Positions 1 to 9,830 are shown, numbered from the stretch's first letter. The stretch is 64,000 nucleotides of DNA from Tessaracoccus flavescens (GCF_001998865.1 NZ_CP019607.1:1054001-1118000), one strand, 5' to 3'. Notes: a model not told the origin generated them from the letters alone. A program made the numbers and translations.

Positions 1-1640
1 TGCGCCATCGAGACCACCCGAGTTCGACCGAGAATCTCTGCTCGCAGTGCCTCGAAGTAGCGCAGGTACATCCAGCTCTGCATGGTCACCATGGCGATTA
101 GACCGCGACCAATTGCGAACTTGATGGCCCGCTCGATGAACATCGAATAGAGGTCGGTCTTGGTCGCGGGGTACGCCCTCCTCGCCCACTCGACGAAACG
201 AGCGTTCATGTTGCCGAGACCGGCATAAGGCGGGTTGGCCACCACCACCGCGTAGCGTGGCGACAGGTACTCGGCCTGCTCGATAGCCCTCTCCGCCCAC
301 TCGAGCGTGTCGGCCCGGAGGATGTCCCCGCCATCGTCTAGTTGGGAGATGTGTTGTTTGAGGCGGGCGGTGAGCTCGACGTCAGGCTGGATCAGCGACC
401 CGAACATGTCGGCGTGCTCAAACTGGTTCCAGAAAGCCGCCTCAGCATGCTTATCCCCACCGCGGGTCAGCAGGAAGTCGATCTCGGCAGGGGCGAAGCG
501 GATTGGGTCGAGGACGCAGACGTTGGGCTCGATCTGCTTGTTGAAGAACGTGCGCTGCTTGGAGCGGGCTTTCATGGTCAGGGCGAAAGCTGCGAGGGCT
601 CCGGCGCGGGTGTCGATCTCGATGCCGTAGAGGTTGTTGGTCAGGATGAGGCCGGGGATCTCTGCTGGTGCGTAGCCCTCTTCTTCGTAGATGGCGTACA
701 GCAGGTCGAAGGCGTAGGTCAGCATGTGCCCCGACCCGCAGGCCGGGTCGACGACCTTGAGTTCCTCGGGCCGGCTGATCTTGAGGAACTCGGTCTCCTC
801 GTCGACTGGGGCAATGTAGTACTCCATCTGGTCGACCAGGCGGGAGTCGGGGCGGTTGAGCATCCACAGCCGACCGAGGGAGTTCTCGACGAGGTAGCGG
901 ACGATCCAATGCGGTGTGAACAACTGGGTGGCAGCGGGGATCTCGTCGGCGCCGGCCTTCTTGTTCTGCTTGAACCCCGCGAAGACCTCGTCCTTACGCT
1001 CCGAGATGTAGAACTGGTAGAGCCAGCCGATGACCTCGACGTCCTGGCAGACGTCCTTGGTCAGCACCTTCACCGCTCGGCTCGGGACTGAGTCGTCGGC
1101 CAGCAGGTTGCCCGGGATGAGGAGCTCGGTGAAGTCGCCCTCGCGCTCGAACATGAACGGCATGGCCCGGTTCCAGTGGCGGCAGTAGTCCGAAAGCAGC
1201 AGAGCGTAGGCCTCGCCTTGGGCATCGGCGCTCCGTCGGGTGCCGTTGAGCAGACAGGCGACGGTTTCGCGGGTCTTGCCCGAGACCACCCCGGTGTCGA
1301 TATTGCCGCGCTTGGCTTCGGCCAAGACCTCAGGCTGTCCGGTCGCGACGCCGGCCTGCGGAGAGACGACGCCGACACTGGTATAGCCGTTGGCGTCCAT
1401 GAAGCGCAGGGCGATGATCCGGTTGAACCACGTGTAGGCGACCTTGTCGGCGACGGCAGCCCTGCCTCTGTCGCCCCCACCGCCCGCCAGGACAGCCTTC
1501 TCCAGGACTTCCACGGCCTTCGGCTGCTCCACTCGCTCGGGCGAGGCCGGAGCGAGCACGACGGCGATCCGGGCAGTGACTTCGCGGAGGAGCTCCTTGC
1601 GTGCCCAGGTGGCGAACGACTTCAGCGGTGCGGTTTCCAT
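1..1640 (-). CDS. pglX: BREX adenine-specific DNA methyltransferase PglX (BrxX), N-terminal 546 residues
   Basis: This is the N6-adenine methyltransferase of BREX, which marks host DNA so that phage DNA can be told apart. The reading frame is open from the ATG at 1640 to the window edge, so only the N-terminal part (546 codons of a protein usually about 1,200 residues long) is visible. The SAM-binding motif DPACGSG lies at about residue 297 (near 735-751) and the catalytic NPPY motif at about residue 468 (near 225-236). The start codon overlaps the brxC stop by one base (TGATG), which implies translational coupling. Gene order brxA-brxB-brxC-pglX is that of type I BREX; pglZ and brxL would be expected further left, outside the window. 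Confidence 0.93.
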   Translation of the reverse strand, partial: METAPLKSFATWARKELLREVTARIAVVLAPASPERVEQPKAVEVLEKAVLAGGGGDRGRAAVADKVAYTWFNRIIALRFMDANGYTSVGVVSPQAGVATGQPEVLAEAKRGNIDTGVVSGKTRETVACLLNGTRRSADAQGEAYALLLSDYCRHWNRAMPFMFEREGDFTELLIPGNLLADDSVPSRAVKVLTKDVCQDVEVIGWLYQFYISERKDEVFAGFKQNKKAGADEIPAATQLFTPHWIVRYLVENSLGRLWMLNRPDSRLVDQMEYYIAPVDEETEFLKISRPEELKVVDPACGSGHMLTYAFDLLYAIYEEEGYAPAEIPGLILTNNLYGIEIDTRAGALAAFALTMKARSKQRTFFNKQIEPNVCVLDPIRFAPAEIDFLLTRGGDKHAEAAFWNQFEHADMFGSLIQPDVELTARLKQHISQLDDGGDILRADTLEWAERAIEQAEYLSPRYAVVVANPPYAGLGNMNARFVEWARRAYPATKTDLYSMFIERAIKFAIGRGLIAMVTMQSWMYLRYFEALRAEILGRTRVVSMA

Positions 1641-4600
1641 CAGAGAGAGATTCGCTTTCCGTTGTTGAGCGTCTTCACCAGCGCAGAGCGCAGGGCATCA
1701 AGGTAGCGGTCGATGTCCGCCTCGGTCTCCAGCACTCCCGAGACCCCTGCAGCGGAGATGCTCTTCACCGACACGGTCTGCTTCGGAGGTGACGGCGGGC
1801 CGGCTTCCGCTTCGCCGTTTCCCTTCTGCGAAGCGGCCAGTTGGTCAAGCAGGCTCGGGTACACGCTCTCCTCGAAGCCCGAGCCGGTCTCCCGGATGAG
1901 GGCGATCTGATTCTGGGTGCGGACACGGGCGATCGTCTGGTCGACGTGGCGCAGCACTCTCGTCTGGGCGTCGGGAGTTGCCTTCTCGTAGAAGGCGCTC
2001 TGCTCGATCTCGGCCCTGCGTCCCTCGATCGCCTCGATGACGCTAGCGCGGTTGTCAGCGACGACCTGGTCGACTTGGGCGCGCAGCTGGTCGGCGGCCT
2101 GCTTGAGTTGGGCCATCTTGCTGCCGCGGAAGGCGTTCGGGTCGTCGAGGGCAGCCCTCACGGTGGCGTCGCTGCCGGAGGGCAAGTAGCCGAGATTGCC
2201 ACTGTGGGTGGCGAGGAGGGCAAGGGCGTCGTCGTAGATGGTCTTCTGGCCGCCGCTGAGGAAGGCCTGAACCGGGTCGATGATCGATTCCTTGGTGTCG
2301 AGCAGATCGTCGCCGAGGTGGAAGTAGGTCAGGTACCAGTCGTTCGGCTTGCCGACCACTTGGTCGAGCATGTCGATCGGGCCAGAGAGCTGGCTGACGA
2401 ACGGGTACTTGGAACTGGTGATCGTGGCCTTGAGCTCGTCGCGCTTGGCCTTCAGCTTGTCAGCGCCATGGCGCGCCAACTCCAGCGGGTCCTTGGGGGC
2501 GTTCGGCTCGTCGAAGAAGTCGGTGCAGAACTTCCGGAAGGCTGCAACCCTGCGCTCGTCAAAGGTCTTCTGCGGCGACACCACGGCGTGGGCGTGCTTC
2601 TGGGTGTTGCGCAGGGCCGTGGCGACTTCGGAACGCTTGAGGAGGTTGCCGTCCACGGTGAGAGTGACCTTGGAGGTCCCGATCAGGAAGGAGATCAGGA
2701 CTTCGATCGAGGCCAGGTCCCAGCCGTAGGGCTTGGCCGTGAGGCTGTCGACGATGGTCTTCACCGTGACCTGTTCGCCGAGTGCCTCCTTGCGTAGGAC
2801 GAAGGACAGCACCTCCTCGGACGGTGCGAAGAGCTTGCTGGCCTCGGCGGCGTCAAACAGGCCGCTGTCGGGGTTGGCTGCCCCGGCGACCTGCTGCTCG
2901 CTGTAGGTTCGGCCGTCGAGCAGCTTGAGCTGGGTGTAGGTGCGGCTGATCAACTCCTGAAAACCGTCGGTCACCCGGACCAGCGCGTCCTGCGAGCTGG
3001 AGCTGATGTCAGCGGCGTTGATCACAAGGGTGGACTTGCCGACCGAGGCCTTGACCCGCTCAATCAGCTCCTTCTCCCGCCCGGTGTTCTGCGCACCCTT
3101 GGTCTGCAGGATCTGGCCCTCAATGGCCGAGATCGAGGTGCCCTGCTTGCGCTTGATGTACTTCTCGGTCTTGATCAGCAGCCGCAGGTCCGACAGCACC
3201 CGAGCATCGGGCTCGAGAATGACGCGCAGCTCGTCCTTGCCTGCGCTGTGCATGCGGATCTCTTCGGGAGAGTAGGGGTACTCCGGGGAGATGAAGTGGA
3301 CCGACAGCTCCTTCTGGGAGCCGTGGGCCTGGTCGTCGAGTTTGAACCCGAACGGGAAGTCCTGCCCGTTCTTGGCGTAGCGGATCTTGCTGGTCTTGAT
3401 GACGTCGCCGGACAGGATCCTGAACAACCGACCGCTGACCTCGGAGCCGTCGATCTCGACGTTCTTGATCTCCTCCTCGATGACTTGCTCTTCGTTGGTT
3501 AGGTACTCGTAAGTGTTGCCGTTGCGCTGAACGTAGGTCTGCGTCTCCAGAACGGTCAGTGCTTCCTTGACCTGCTCCGACAGCGCTGGCAGGTCGAGGC
3601 CGAACCGGTCGTACACCAGCACCGTCAGGTTGCGGGGGGTCGCCTGGAAGCTCTCGACATACTTGACCAGGAACAACGCCTTGAGCAGCCGGACCGCGAG
3701 GGGGTTGTCCAGGTTGCGCTCGGCGACGTCGATCGAACGCTGAGCTGCCGATTTCAGGGAGGCCCGTATGCCGGCGAACATGCTGTCGAACGTGGCGAGG
3801 TGGCCGACCTCGACGTTGCCAATGTCCTTGGCGACCTGCTGGACGACGCCGAGCATCGAACGCTCACCGACCGAGCTGTTGCGCCCCTCGAAGACGTTGT
3901 GATCGGAGATGCCTTCGATGGCGGCCTGGAAGAGCGGGAACTGGTAGCTGACGAACGGGTAGGTGCCGACGAAGTGGGCCTCGTCGGTGTAGTTGCGGTA
4001 GCTCTTGGCCCCGTCGACGAAGTCGAACAGGGTCTTGAAGTTGGCGTGCTGCTCGGCGTAGATCACCGACAGCGCTCCAACCCCGACGTCGTTCTTCTCC
4101 AGCAGCCGCTTGCGAATGACCTCCTCGACATCGGCGCTGGTCAGTTTCAGCCGGGTCTTGAACCGTGCCTGGATCTTGGAGAAGTCGTTGCCCTGTTGGC
4201 GGGTGCGGTCGCCCAGGACCTTCTCCATGTCCTCTTGGCTGGTCACGAACACCCATGCCCGCCCGCCGCACTTGGTGTTGAGCGATTCGGCGATGGTCTG
4301 CAGGTTGAGCATGAGCTTGGTGTCTGAGCCGATGAACTGACCCACCTCGTCGACGAAGAAGTTCAGGCGGAAGGTCGGGTCTGACTGCTTGTCCAGCCAG
4401 GCCTTGACCTGGTCGGCAAAGTCCTCGATCGAGACGGAGTACGAGGCGCTGTACTGCTGGATGACCCCATGGTGGTCCTTGCCGTCGACTTCGGTGAAGG
4501 CACGATCGATGCTCGGTCCTTCGAGCGCTGTCTGTTCGCGCCCTTGGGCCCACGGGATACCGGAGATGCGCGCAAACGCGTCCTGGAAGGCCTGATACTG

Positions 4601-5119
4601 GCCCCGGTTGTCGAGCTGGCGCTCGAAGCGAGCGACGTGGCCTTGGTTGCCGTAGTAGCCCTGGGACTCGTCGAAGACCTTGACGAACACCTTGAGCAGG
4701 GCGTCGGTCTGGTCCTTGCTGATCAGTGTGGCCTTCTGGTCGATGTTGAACAGCAGGCTCTTGGCGGGGATCAGGTCTGCCTTGTTCAGCAGCCCCGGAA
4801 GGAAAGCATCAGGAGCCTTCGATCGGAAGTTGTCGGAGACGTTCTGGCGCGAGAAGTCCTGTCCTTCGACGTCGCCCAAGAGGTGGGCGAGCATCTTGAG
4901 CATGTGCGACTTGCCAGAGCCGAAGAAGCCGGAGATCCACACGCCGTTGCCGTTGGTGTAGGAGGTGTACTCCTCCAGCAGGATCTCCAACCCCTTGGCG
5001 GCCTCGTTGGTCAGCACATACTCGTCGACCTCAGTGGCCAGATGCGCAGCGTCATCAGCCTTGATGACGCCCTCGATCGGGCGCTGGATGTCCTTGGCGA
5101 AGATCTGGTCGAGCTGCAT
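1640..5119 (-). CDS. brxC: BREX P-loop ATPase BrxC
   Basis: BrxC is a very large STAND/AAA-like ATPase essential for BREX defence and methylation; its exact mechanism is unresolved. The protein is 1,159 residues, about the family's usual length. A Walker A motif GFFGSGKS is at residues 64-71, and a Walker B-like stretch FFVDEVGQFIG lies near residue 258. I chose the ATG at 5119 because an AGGAGG lies 8 nt upstream and the protein then begins MQLDQIF, a typical BrxC start. An upstream in-frame ATG at 5224 would lie inside brxB. The gene begins 4 nt after the brxB stop and overlaps pglX by one base. Confidence 0.95.
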   Translation of the reverse strand: MQLDQIFAKDIQRPIEGVIKADDAAHLATEVDEYVLTNEAAKGLEILLEEYTSYTNGNGVWISGFFGSGKSHMLKMLAHLLGDVEGQDFSRQNVSDNFRSKAPDAFLPGLLNKADLIPAKSLLFNIDQKATLISKDQTDALLKVFVKVFDESQGYYGNQGHVARFERQLDNRGQYQAFQDAFARISGIPWAQGREQTALEGPSIDRAFTEVDGKDHHGVIQQYSASYSVSIEDFADQVKAWLDKQSDPTFRLNFFVDEVGQFIGSDTKLMLNLQTIAESLNTKCGGRAWVFVTSQEDMEKVLGDRTRQQGNDFSKIQARFKTRLKLTSADVEEVIRKRLLEKNDVGVGALSVIYAEQHANFKTLFDFVDGAKSYRNYTDEAHFVGTYPFVSYQFPLFQAAIEGISDHNVFEGRNSSVGERSMLGVVQQVAKDIGNVEVGHLATFDSMFAGIRASLKSAAQRSIDVAERNLDNPLAVRLLKALFLVKYVESFQATPRNLTVLVYDRFGLDLPALSEQVKEALTVLETQTYVQRNGNTYEYLTNEEQVIEEEIKNVEIDGSEVSGRLFRILSGDVIKTSKIRYAKNGQDFPFGFKLDDQAHGSQKELSVHFISPEYPYSPEEIRMHSAGKDELRVILEPDARVLSDLRLLIKTEKYIKRKQGTSISAIEGQILQTKGAQNTGREKELIERVKASVGKSTLVINAADISSSSQDALVRVTDGFQELISRTYTQLKLLDGRTYSEQQVAGAANPDSGLFDAAEASKLFAPSEEVLSFVLRKEALGEQVTVKTIVDSLTAKPYGWDLASIEVLISFLIGTSKVTLTVDGNLLKRSEVATALRNTQKHAHAVVSPQKTFDERRVAAFRKFCTDFFDEPNAPKDPLELARHGADKLKAKRDELKATITSSKYPFVSQLSGPIDMLDQVVGKPNDWYLTYFHLGDDLLDTKESIIDPVQAFLSGGQKTIYDDALALLATHSGNLGYLPSGSDATVRAALDDPNAFRGSKMAQLKQAADQLRAQVDQVVADNRASVIEAIEGRRAEIEQSAFYEKATPDAQTRVLRHVDQTIARVRTQNQIALIRETGSGFEESVYPSLLDQLAASQKGNGEAEAGPPSPPKQTVSVKSISAAGVSGVLETEADIDRYLDALRSALVKTLNNGKRISL

Positions 5120-5123
5120 CAGC

Positions 5124-5723
5124 TCACGCCTCCTGTTCCAAAATGTTCTTGGCTCGGTAGTACTGGTCGTCCCTGAGCCGGCCGAACAACACCAGCGACG
5201 AGCCCAAGGTGTCGGACTGCTCATAGCGGCCCGGGAAGAACATCAGCATCGGTTTTCCCTTGACCACCGACTGCAGGTTGTTCAGCACATTGTGGGAGCG
5301 GATGTAGGGGAACACCTCACCGATGCCGGTGAGGAAGAAGATGTCGAACTGCTCCTGCGCCAGCCGATCTCGGATCGCCGGGGCGATGTGGAGCTGCGGG
5401 TCCAGCATGCCCTGAAGCAACTCGCGGAAGTCGGCCTTGTCCTGGTCGGGCTCGACCGCCAACACCCGATCCCAGACCTTGCGCCCCTTGAGCAGCTCGA
5501 CCGACAAGTCGTAGAGGTTGATCTCGAAGACCTTAACCCCAACAGCGGCAAGCCGGTTCTTGACCCGCTTCTTCGCCCCCGCCACCTCAAGCGCAGCCTC
5601 GGGCGGATAGGGGTAGATGAAGAAGGGGACCTCATTGCCAAGGCCTTCCATCTGCAAGAAGCGATCGCCCCTGAGAACATCGAACAGATGATCCTCCTGG
5701 TCCGGCAAGGTCTTCGGGATCAC
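5124..5723 (-). CDS. brxB: BREX protein BrxB (DUF1788)
   Basis: BrxB is a small conserved BREX component (DUF1788) of about 190-200 residues; here it is 199. The family signature MEGLGNEVPFFIYPYPPE is seen near residues 24-41. The start is a GTG at 5723 that overlaps the brxA stop (GTGA), giving a protein of normal length. An ATG 216 nt further upstream would run through brxA and is rejected. Its biochemical role is not established; it is needed for phage resistance in studied type I systems. Confidence 0.92.
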   Translation of the reverse strand: MIPKTLPDQEDHLFDVLRGDRFLQMEGLGNEVPFFIYPYPPEAALEVAGAKKRVKNRLAAVGVKVFEINLYDLSVELLKGRKVWDRVLAVEPDQDKADFRELLQGMLDPQLHIAPAIRDRLAQEQFDIFFLTGIGEVFPYIRSHNVLNNLQSVVKGKPMLMFFPGRYEQSDTLGSSLVLFGRLRDDQYYRAKNILEQEA

Positions 5724-6358
5724 AGTGCAGTCACCTCTCCAGCCATCGCCCGGATGGGGAAGAATCGCAGATCGCTCGGAGTGTGGGAGCTCAGCGCGAC
5801 CGAAAGTCGCTCCGACAGCAAGGCGGGCATGATGCGCCCAGCCACCGACAGCAACCCTGCCTCCTTCAACATTCCGAACACATTCGACCTCAACTTCCGC
5901 AACGTCGAGTCCCTGATTTCCACCAACTCCTCGTGCCACAACGCCTTACTCCGAACGAAGCCATCGAAGTCCTGATGATCCAGAGTCGGCGCCAGAAGCA
6001 GGAACCGCTCGTGCAGCACTTCCTCGGCGAACTCCCCAATGAGCTCGTACCGGCGGCAGGCGGCGGCCCACATCAGGTGGCTCCTCTCGGACGCGGTGAC
6101 CTCGGTCACGAGTGACACCTCGTCGTCGGTCAACACCGAAAGACGCTTGACCGTCTCCCGAACGAGGCGGATCCCAGTGCTGTGGGTCCTCACCTGCAGC
6201 ACGTTGCTTTCCAACGCCAAGCGGCGGACCTTTTCCCAGTCACGGTGCTGGGCATACAACGGCGCAAGCAGTGCGGCCTCGTGGGCGAGAAGGGTGCCTG
6301 TGGTGAAGGACAACGCATAGCGCACAGGGGCCACCGATGATGCTGCGGCGTCGTTCAT
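5720..6358 (-). CDS. brxA: BREX protein BrxA (DUF1819)
   Basis: BrxA is a small, mostly helical BREX protein (DUF1819), reported to bind DNA. It is 212 residues from the ATG at 6358, which has a GAGGAGGG Shine-Dalgarno 4 nt upstream. The upstream in-frame ATG at 6415 lacks such a site. It is the first gene of the visible BREX operon; the 222-bp gap to the lytic hydrolase gene upstream is the likely place for the BREX promoter, although I see no convincing -35/-10 pair. Confidence 0.9.
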   Translation of the reverse strand: MNDAAASSVAPVRYALSFTTGTLLAHEAALLAPLYAQHRDWEKVRRLALESNVLQVRTHSTGIRLVRETVKRLSVLTDDEVSLVTEVTASERSHLMWAAACRRYELIGEFAEEVLHERFLLLAPTLDHQDFDGFVRSKALWHEELVEIRDSTLRKLRSNVFGMLKEAGLLSVAGRIMPALLSERLSVALSSHTPSDLRFFPIRAMAGEVTAL

Positions 6359-6555
6359 CGAACCCTCCTCTGCTCGGGTCGTCGTCAGGGGCTCGTCAGC
6401 CGATGGCGATGCCATTCACGACCGGCGCGCCAGCTTCCCGGCACGCGCGAGCCCCATTGCGTCTGCTTACTTCTCCCCCGACCCTAGCGGGCCCACCCGA
6501 CACTTCCTGTCACACCCGCGATCAGGCGCGAAGGCTACGCGTCGGCCCTCCGCGT

Positions 6556-6571
6556 CCCGCGCGGTCGCGGG
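6556..6571 (-). terminator. short GC hairpin after the lytic hydrolase gene
   Basis: CCCGCG-CGGT-CGCGGG forms a 6-bp stem with a 4-nt loop just past the stop of the upstream minus-strand gene. No U-tract follows, so it is at best a weak terminator between the conjugation module and BREX. Confidence 0.3.
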
Positions 6572-6580
6572 GAGACTCCT

Positions 6581-7648
6581 TTACGCGACGAACCTCACCA
6601 CCCGCCAGACGAGCCGGCTGTAGTACCCCGTGGTCAGGCTGTCGATGGATACACCGCTGCCGTCGGAGTTCACCATGCGGCCGTCGCCCATGTACATCCC
6701 AGCGTGGAACACGCGTCCTCCGGGGGTGTGGGAGAACCCGATCACGTCCCCCGGCCTCATCTGTGCGAAGTCCCTCGGGATGACCTGGCCGCCCGAGTTG
6801 TAGGTGATGTCGTGGGCCAGGTGTGGCAGGCGGATGCCGATCTGGGCGTAGGCGTACAGAACGAGGCCGGAGCAGTCGAACCCGGTCACGACGCGTCCGT
6901 CCTGGCCTCCGGGTGAGCAGCAGATGCCGGTTGAGGGTCCGCTGGGGGTCCCGCCGCCCCAGCTGTAGCGGGTGCCGAGCCAGCGGAGGGCCGCGTTGAC
7001 GGCGTCCGTCGCCGGTCCGGTGCCGGTCAGGGGGGTGCCGGCGGTCTCGGTGTCGTCGGTGACGCATGGGTTCTCGGCGACGTCGCCACCGCTGTAGGCG
7101 GCCGCGTAGTAGAGGACGTCGTTGACGTACCAGACCGCGTGGTTGTAGGCGAACAGCGCCTTCCGGACGCCGTCCGCCCCCGTCAGCGCACCCGACGCGA
7201 CCAGGTAGTTGGCGGCGGAGTGGACGCTGTCGGCCTCGTCGGTGATGACCGCGCGTCCGTCGCCGTTGCCGTCGACCCCGTAGAAGGCGAACGTGGCCGG
7301 CATGAACTGCATGAGTCCGCGAGCGCCGGCGCTGGAGGTGGCGTTGTTGCGGCCGTGGTTGGTCTCTTCCATGCCAACCCCGGCGAGCAGTATCCAGGGC
7401 AGCCCGTACCGAGTCGCGGCGGCCTCGTAGAGCGCCTGCACGGCGGCCGGGATCTCGGTCGGCGGGTTGTGCAGGCTCGCCTGACGCGGGCTCCCGGGCT
7501 GCGGCAGACCCGCCGCGGACGCTGGCGGGGTGCAGCTGCCGGCCGCGACAGCCGGGTTGGCGAGCGTGGTGATGAACAGCACCAACGCGAGGGGAACCGT
7601 GAGCAGGGCGCCGAGTGAGAGTGCGAGGGCCCAAGCAATCGCCTTCAT
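6581..7648 (-). CDS. lytic transglycosylase / NlpC-P60 peptidoglycan hydrolase of a conjugation module
   Basis: This secreted or membrane-anchored two-domain cell-wall hydrolase (355 residues) would open peptidoglycan for the transfer channel. It starts MKAIAWALAL, with a hydrophobic signal or anchor segment at residues 2-30. A soluble lytic transglycosylase (SLT-like) domain follows, with a MEETNHG catalytic-Glu region near residue 93 and GLMQFMP downstream. A C-terminal NlpC/P60 domain has the Cys motif FDCSGLVLYAY near residue 259 and the His motif FHAGMYMG near 314. Start ATG 7648 was chosen because it gives a clean signal sequence and lies 35 nt after the ATPase stop. This protein regularly follows the VirB4-like ATPase in actinobacterial conjugative elements. 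Confidence 0.85.
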   Translation of the reverse strand: MKAIAWALALSLGALLTVPLALVLFITTLANPAVAAGSCTPPASAAGLPQPGSPRQASLHNPPTEIPAAVQALYEAAATRYGLPWILLAGVGMEETNHGRNNATSSAGARGLMQFMPATFAFYGVDGNGDGRAVITDEADSVHSAANYLVASGALTGADGVRKALFAYNHAVWYVNDVLYYAAAYSGGDVAENPCVTDDTETAGTPLTGTGPATDAVNAALRWLGTRYSWGGGTPSGPSTGICCSPGGQDGRVVTGFDCSGLVLYAYAQIGIRLPHLAHDITYNSGGQVIPRDFAQMRPGDVIGFSHTPGGRVFHAGMYMGDGRMVNSDGSGVSIDSLTTGYYSRLVWRVVRFVA

Positions 7649-7683
7649 CGTGAGCTCGTTTCGGTCATTCTTCCGGCGAACTT

Positions 7684-8355
7684 CTATCGAGCGCCGTCGA
7701 TGGCCTGGTTGGTGTAGGTGAACGCGGCGGCCGCCGAGTGCAAGACGGTCTGCACCTTGTAGATCTGCTTGCCGACGCACCACAGGGCGCGACCCTTGCG
7801 CTGGGTGGCCCAGTCGGCCATCAGATGTTCGGCGATCGGGCCGAGTTCCAGCAGGTCGGCGAGTTCGCGGGCGACGCTGGGGTCCTGGCCGTGGAGGATC
7901 TTGAGGTCGGCCAGGTTCAGCAGTTCCTTGGCGATCGCGGTCGCGGCTGAGGTCGACTCGCCGACGGTGAGCATGTCGCCGGGTTTGTGGCCGACGACGA
8001 ACTGGATCTCACCGTCGCGGCGCGAGAACCGCATGTCGGCGTCCAGGCTCTTGACGGCTTCGAGGCCGAGTCGCATCTGTTTCCACATCTCGTCGCGGAT
8101 GTTGATCCGCAGGTCGCCAGGGGCCTTGATCTCGCGCATGGCGCGTCCCCACGAGGACAAGCAGGTGAGCGCGATGCCCATGGCCTCGTCGCCGAGGGGT
8201 TCGAGGCGAGACAGCGAGAACGACTGGATGGGGGCCGTCCAGTCCACCGCGATGGTGGTCGGGGCGTCGAACAAGCCGGCCAGCGCGCCGGTGACCAACT
8301 GACCGAGCGCATCGCGCAGCAGGCGGGTCTCGTCGAGGAACTGCCGGGTGGACGC
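7684..8355 (-). pseudogene. conjugative transfer ATPase (VirB4/TraC-like), C-terminal part separated by IS256-family insertion
   Basis: These 223 codons plus stop continue the ATPase that begins at 10667. The junction is exact: removing the IS and one copy of GTACCT joins ...TECRY to ASTRQFLDE... in frame. The segment includes a Walker B-like hydrophobic run ending INIRDEMW near 8080-8100. Without the IS the protein would be 502 residues, the normal size for this family. As it stands the C-terminal half has no plausible start of its own. Confidence 0.85.
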
Positions 8356-8361
8356 GTACCT
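8356..8361. repeat. IS256-family target duplication, left copy
   Basis: GTACCT occurs immediately outside the left inverted repeat and again at 9831-9836 outside the right one. Confidence 0.8.
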
Positions 8362-9830
8362 GGAGGAATGATCAAATCCTGTGGATGGTCCCCGGGGGCT
8401 GGGGTGCGAGGGACGCACCTTCTCGGGGATGATCTTTCAGTAACAGAGATTCTGATCATGGGCCGACGTTGGAAGCGTTGGTCCGGGAAGGTGCGTCCAT
8501 GTCCAATGTAGTTCCCGAGGGCTGGGAGGCCAACCAGGGGCAGCCGACCGAGGCTCGAGAGGGAGACGGGCCGGTGCTTGATGAGATCGTGCGTGATGGT
8601 GCCCGGCGGATGCTGGCTGCGGCGTTGCAGGCCGAGGTCGACGCTTACATCGAGCAGTTCCAGGCGGAGGTGGACGAGCAGGGCCGCCGGCTGGTGGTGC
8701 GCAACGGCTACCACGCCCAGCGGCTGGTGACCACCGCCGCTGGCGCGGTCGAGGTCCGCCAGCCCAGGGTCAACGATAAGCGCGTCGATGAGGCCACCGG
8801 TAAGCGGGCAAGGTTCGCTTCGGCGATCCTGCCCAGGTGGGCGCGCAAATCGGCCCAGGTCGCCGAGGTGCTGCCGCTGTTGTATCTGCACGGCCTGTCG
8901 AGCAATGACTTCGCCCCCGCGTTGGAGCAGTTCCTGGGCACCGGCAAGGGCCTCTCGCCGGCGGTGATCACCCGGTTGACCAGGCAGTGGCAAGACGAGG
9001 CCCGGGCCTTCAACGAACGGTCCCTGGCGGGGTCGGACTACGTCTACATGTGGGTCGATGGGATCCACCTGAAGGTCCGTCTGGACCAGGACAAGGTCTG
9101 CCTGCTCGTCATGATCGGCGTCCGCTCTGATGGCCGCAAGGAGCTGATCGCCCTGGCCGACGGGTTCCGGGAATCCTCGGAGTCGTGGGCGGACCTGCTG
9201 CGGGACTGCAAACGCCGCGGCATGACCGCCCCCACCCTGGCCATCGGTGACGGGGCGCTCGGGTTCTGGAAGGCCGTCAGGGACGTGTTCCCGGCCACGA
9301 AGGAGCAACGGTGCTGGTGGCACAAGACCGGCAACGTGCTGGCCGCGCTGCCGAAGTCTGCCCAGCCGGGTGCGTTGGCCGCGATCCGGGAGATATGGCA
9401 GGCCGAAGACAAGTCCCACGCCAAGGCCGCTGTGAAGGCGTTCGCCGCCGCTTACGGCACCAAGTGGCCCAAGGCGGCTGCCAAGATCGTCGACGACACC
9501 GACGTGCTGCTGGCGTTCTTCGACTACCCCGCCGAGCACTGGGTCCATCTACGTACCACGAACCCGATCGAGTCGACATTCGCGACCGTCAGGCTCCGTC
9601 AGCGGGTCACGAAAGGCCCAGGCAGCCGGGCCGCTGGGATCGCGATGGCGTTCAAGCTGATGCAATCCGCGCAGAACAGGTGGCGAGCGATCCGGGCACC
9701 CCACCTCGTAGCCAAAGTCCGAGCAGGCGCCACCTTCAAAGACGGCAAACTCGTCGAACCAGACCCCTCCGACCAAGCCATCCAGCAGGCTGCCTGAGAA
9801 GGCTCATCCACAGGATTTGACAATACCTCC
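8362..9830 (+). mobile_element. IS256-family insertion sequence, 1,469 bp
   Basis: The terminal inverted repeats begin GGAGG at both ends and share the core TCAAATCCTGTGGATG (left 8371 onward; right end read on the minus strand). The two ends match at about 26 of 30 positions. The element is flanked by a GTACCT duplication. The transposase occupies most of it. It interrupts the conjugation ATPase gene in opposite orientation. Confidence 0.93.
8499..9797 (+). CDS. IS256-family transposase
   Basis: This DDE transposase (432 residues) is of the Mutator/IS256 type. Catalytic residues are visible as Asp in YMWVDGIH (about 186), Asp in AIGDGALG (about 250) and Glu in NPIEST (about 356). The motif CWWHKTGN between the last two is typical of the family. 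I chose ATG 8499 (MSNVVPEGW) because GGAAGG lies 7 nt upstream; a TTG-type start at 8469 would add 10 residues. The frame is intact, so the element may still be active. Confidence 0.95.
   Translation: MSNVVPEGWEANQGQPTEAREGDGPVLDEIVRDGARRMLAAALQAEVDAYIEQFQAEVDEQGRRLVVRNGYHAQRLVTTAAGAVEVRQPRVNDKRVDEATGKRARFASAILPRWARKSAQVAEVLPLLYLHGLSSNDFAPALEQFLGTGKGLSPAVITRLTRQWQDEARAFNERSLAGSDYVYMWVDGIHLKVRLDQDKVCLLVMIGVRSDGRKELIALADGFRESSESWADLLRDCKRRGMTAPTLAIGDGALGFWKAVRDVFPATKEQRCWWHKTGNVLAALPKSAQPGALAAIREIWQAEDKSHAKAAVKAFAAAYGTKWPKAAAKIVDDTDVLLAFFDYPAEHWVHLRTTNPIESTFATVRLRQRVTKGPGSRAAGIAMAFKLMQSAQNRWRAIRAPHLVAKVRAGATFKDGKLVEPDPSDQAIQQAA

Noticed and set aside
7917..9548. Open frame antisense to the IS256 transposase and continuing into the ATPase remnant
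   Set aside because: It crosses the IS boundary and reads as low-complexity sequence; no start signal.
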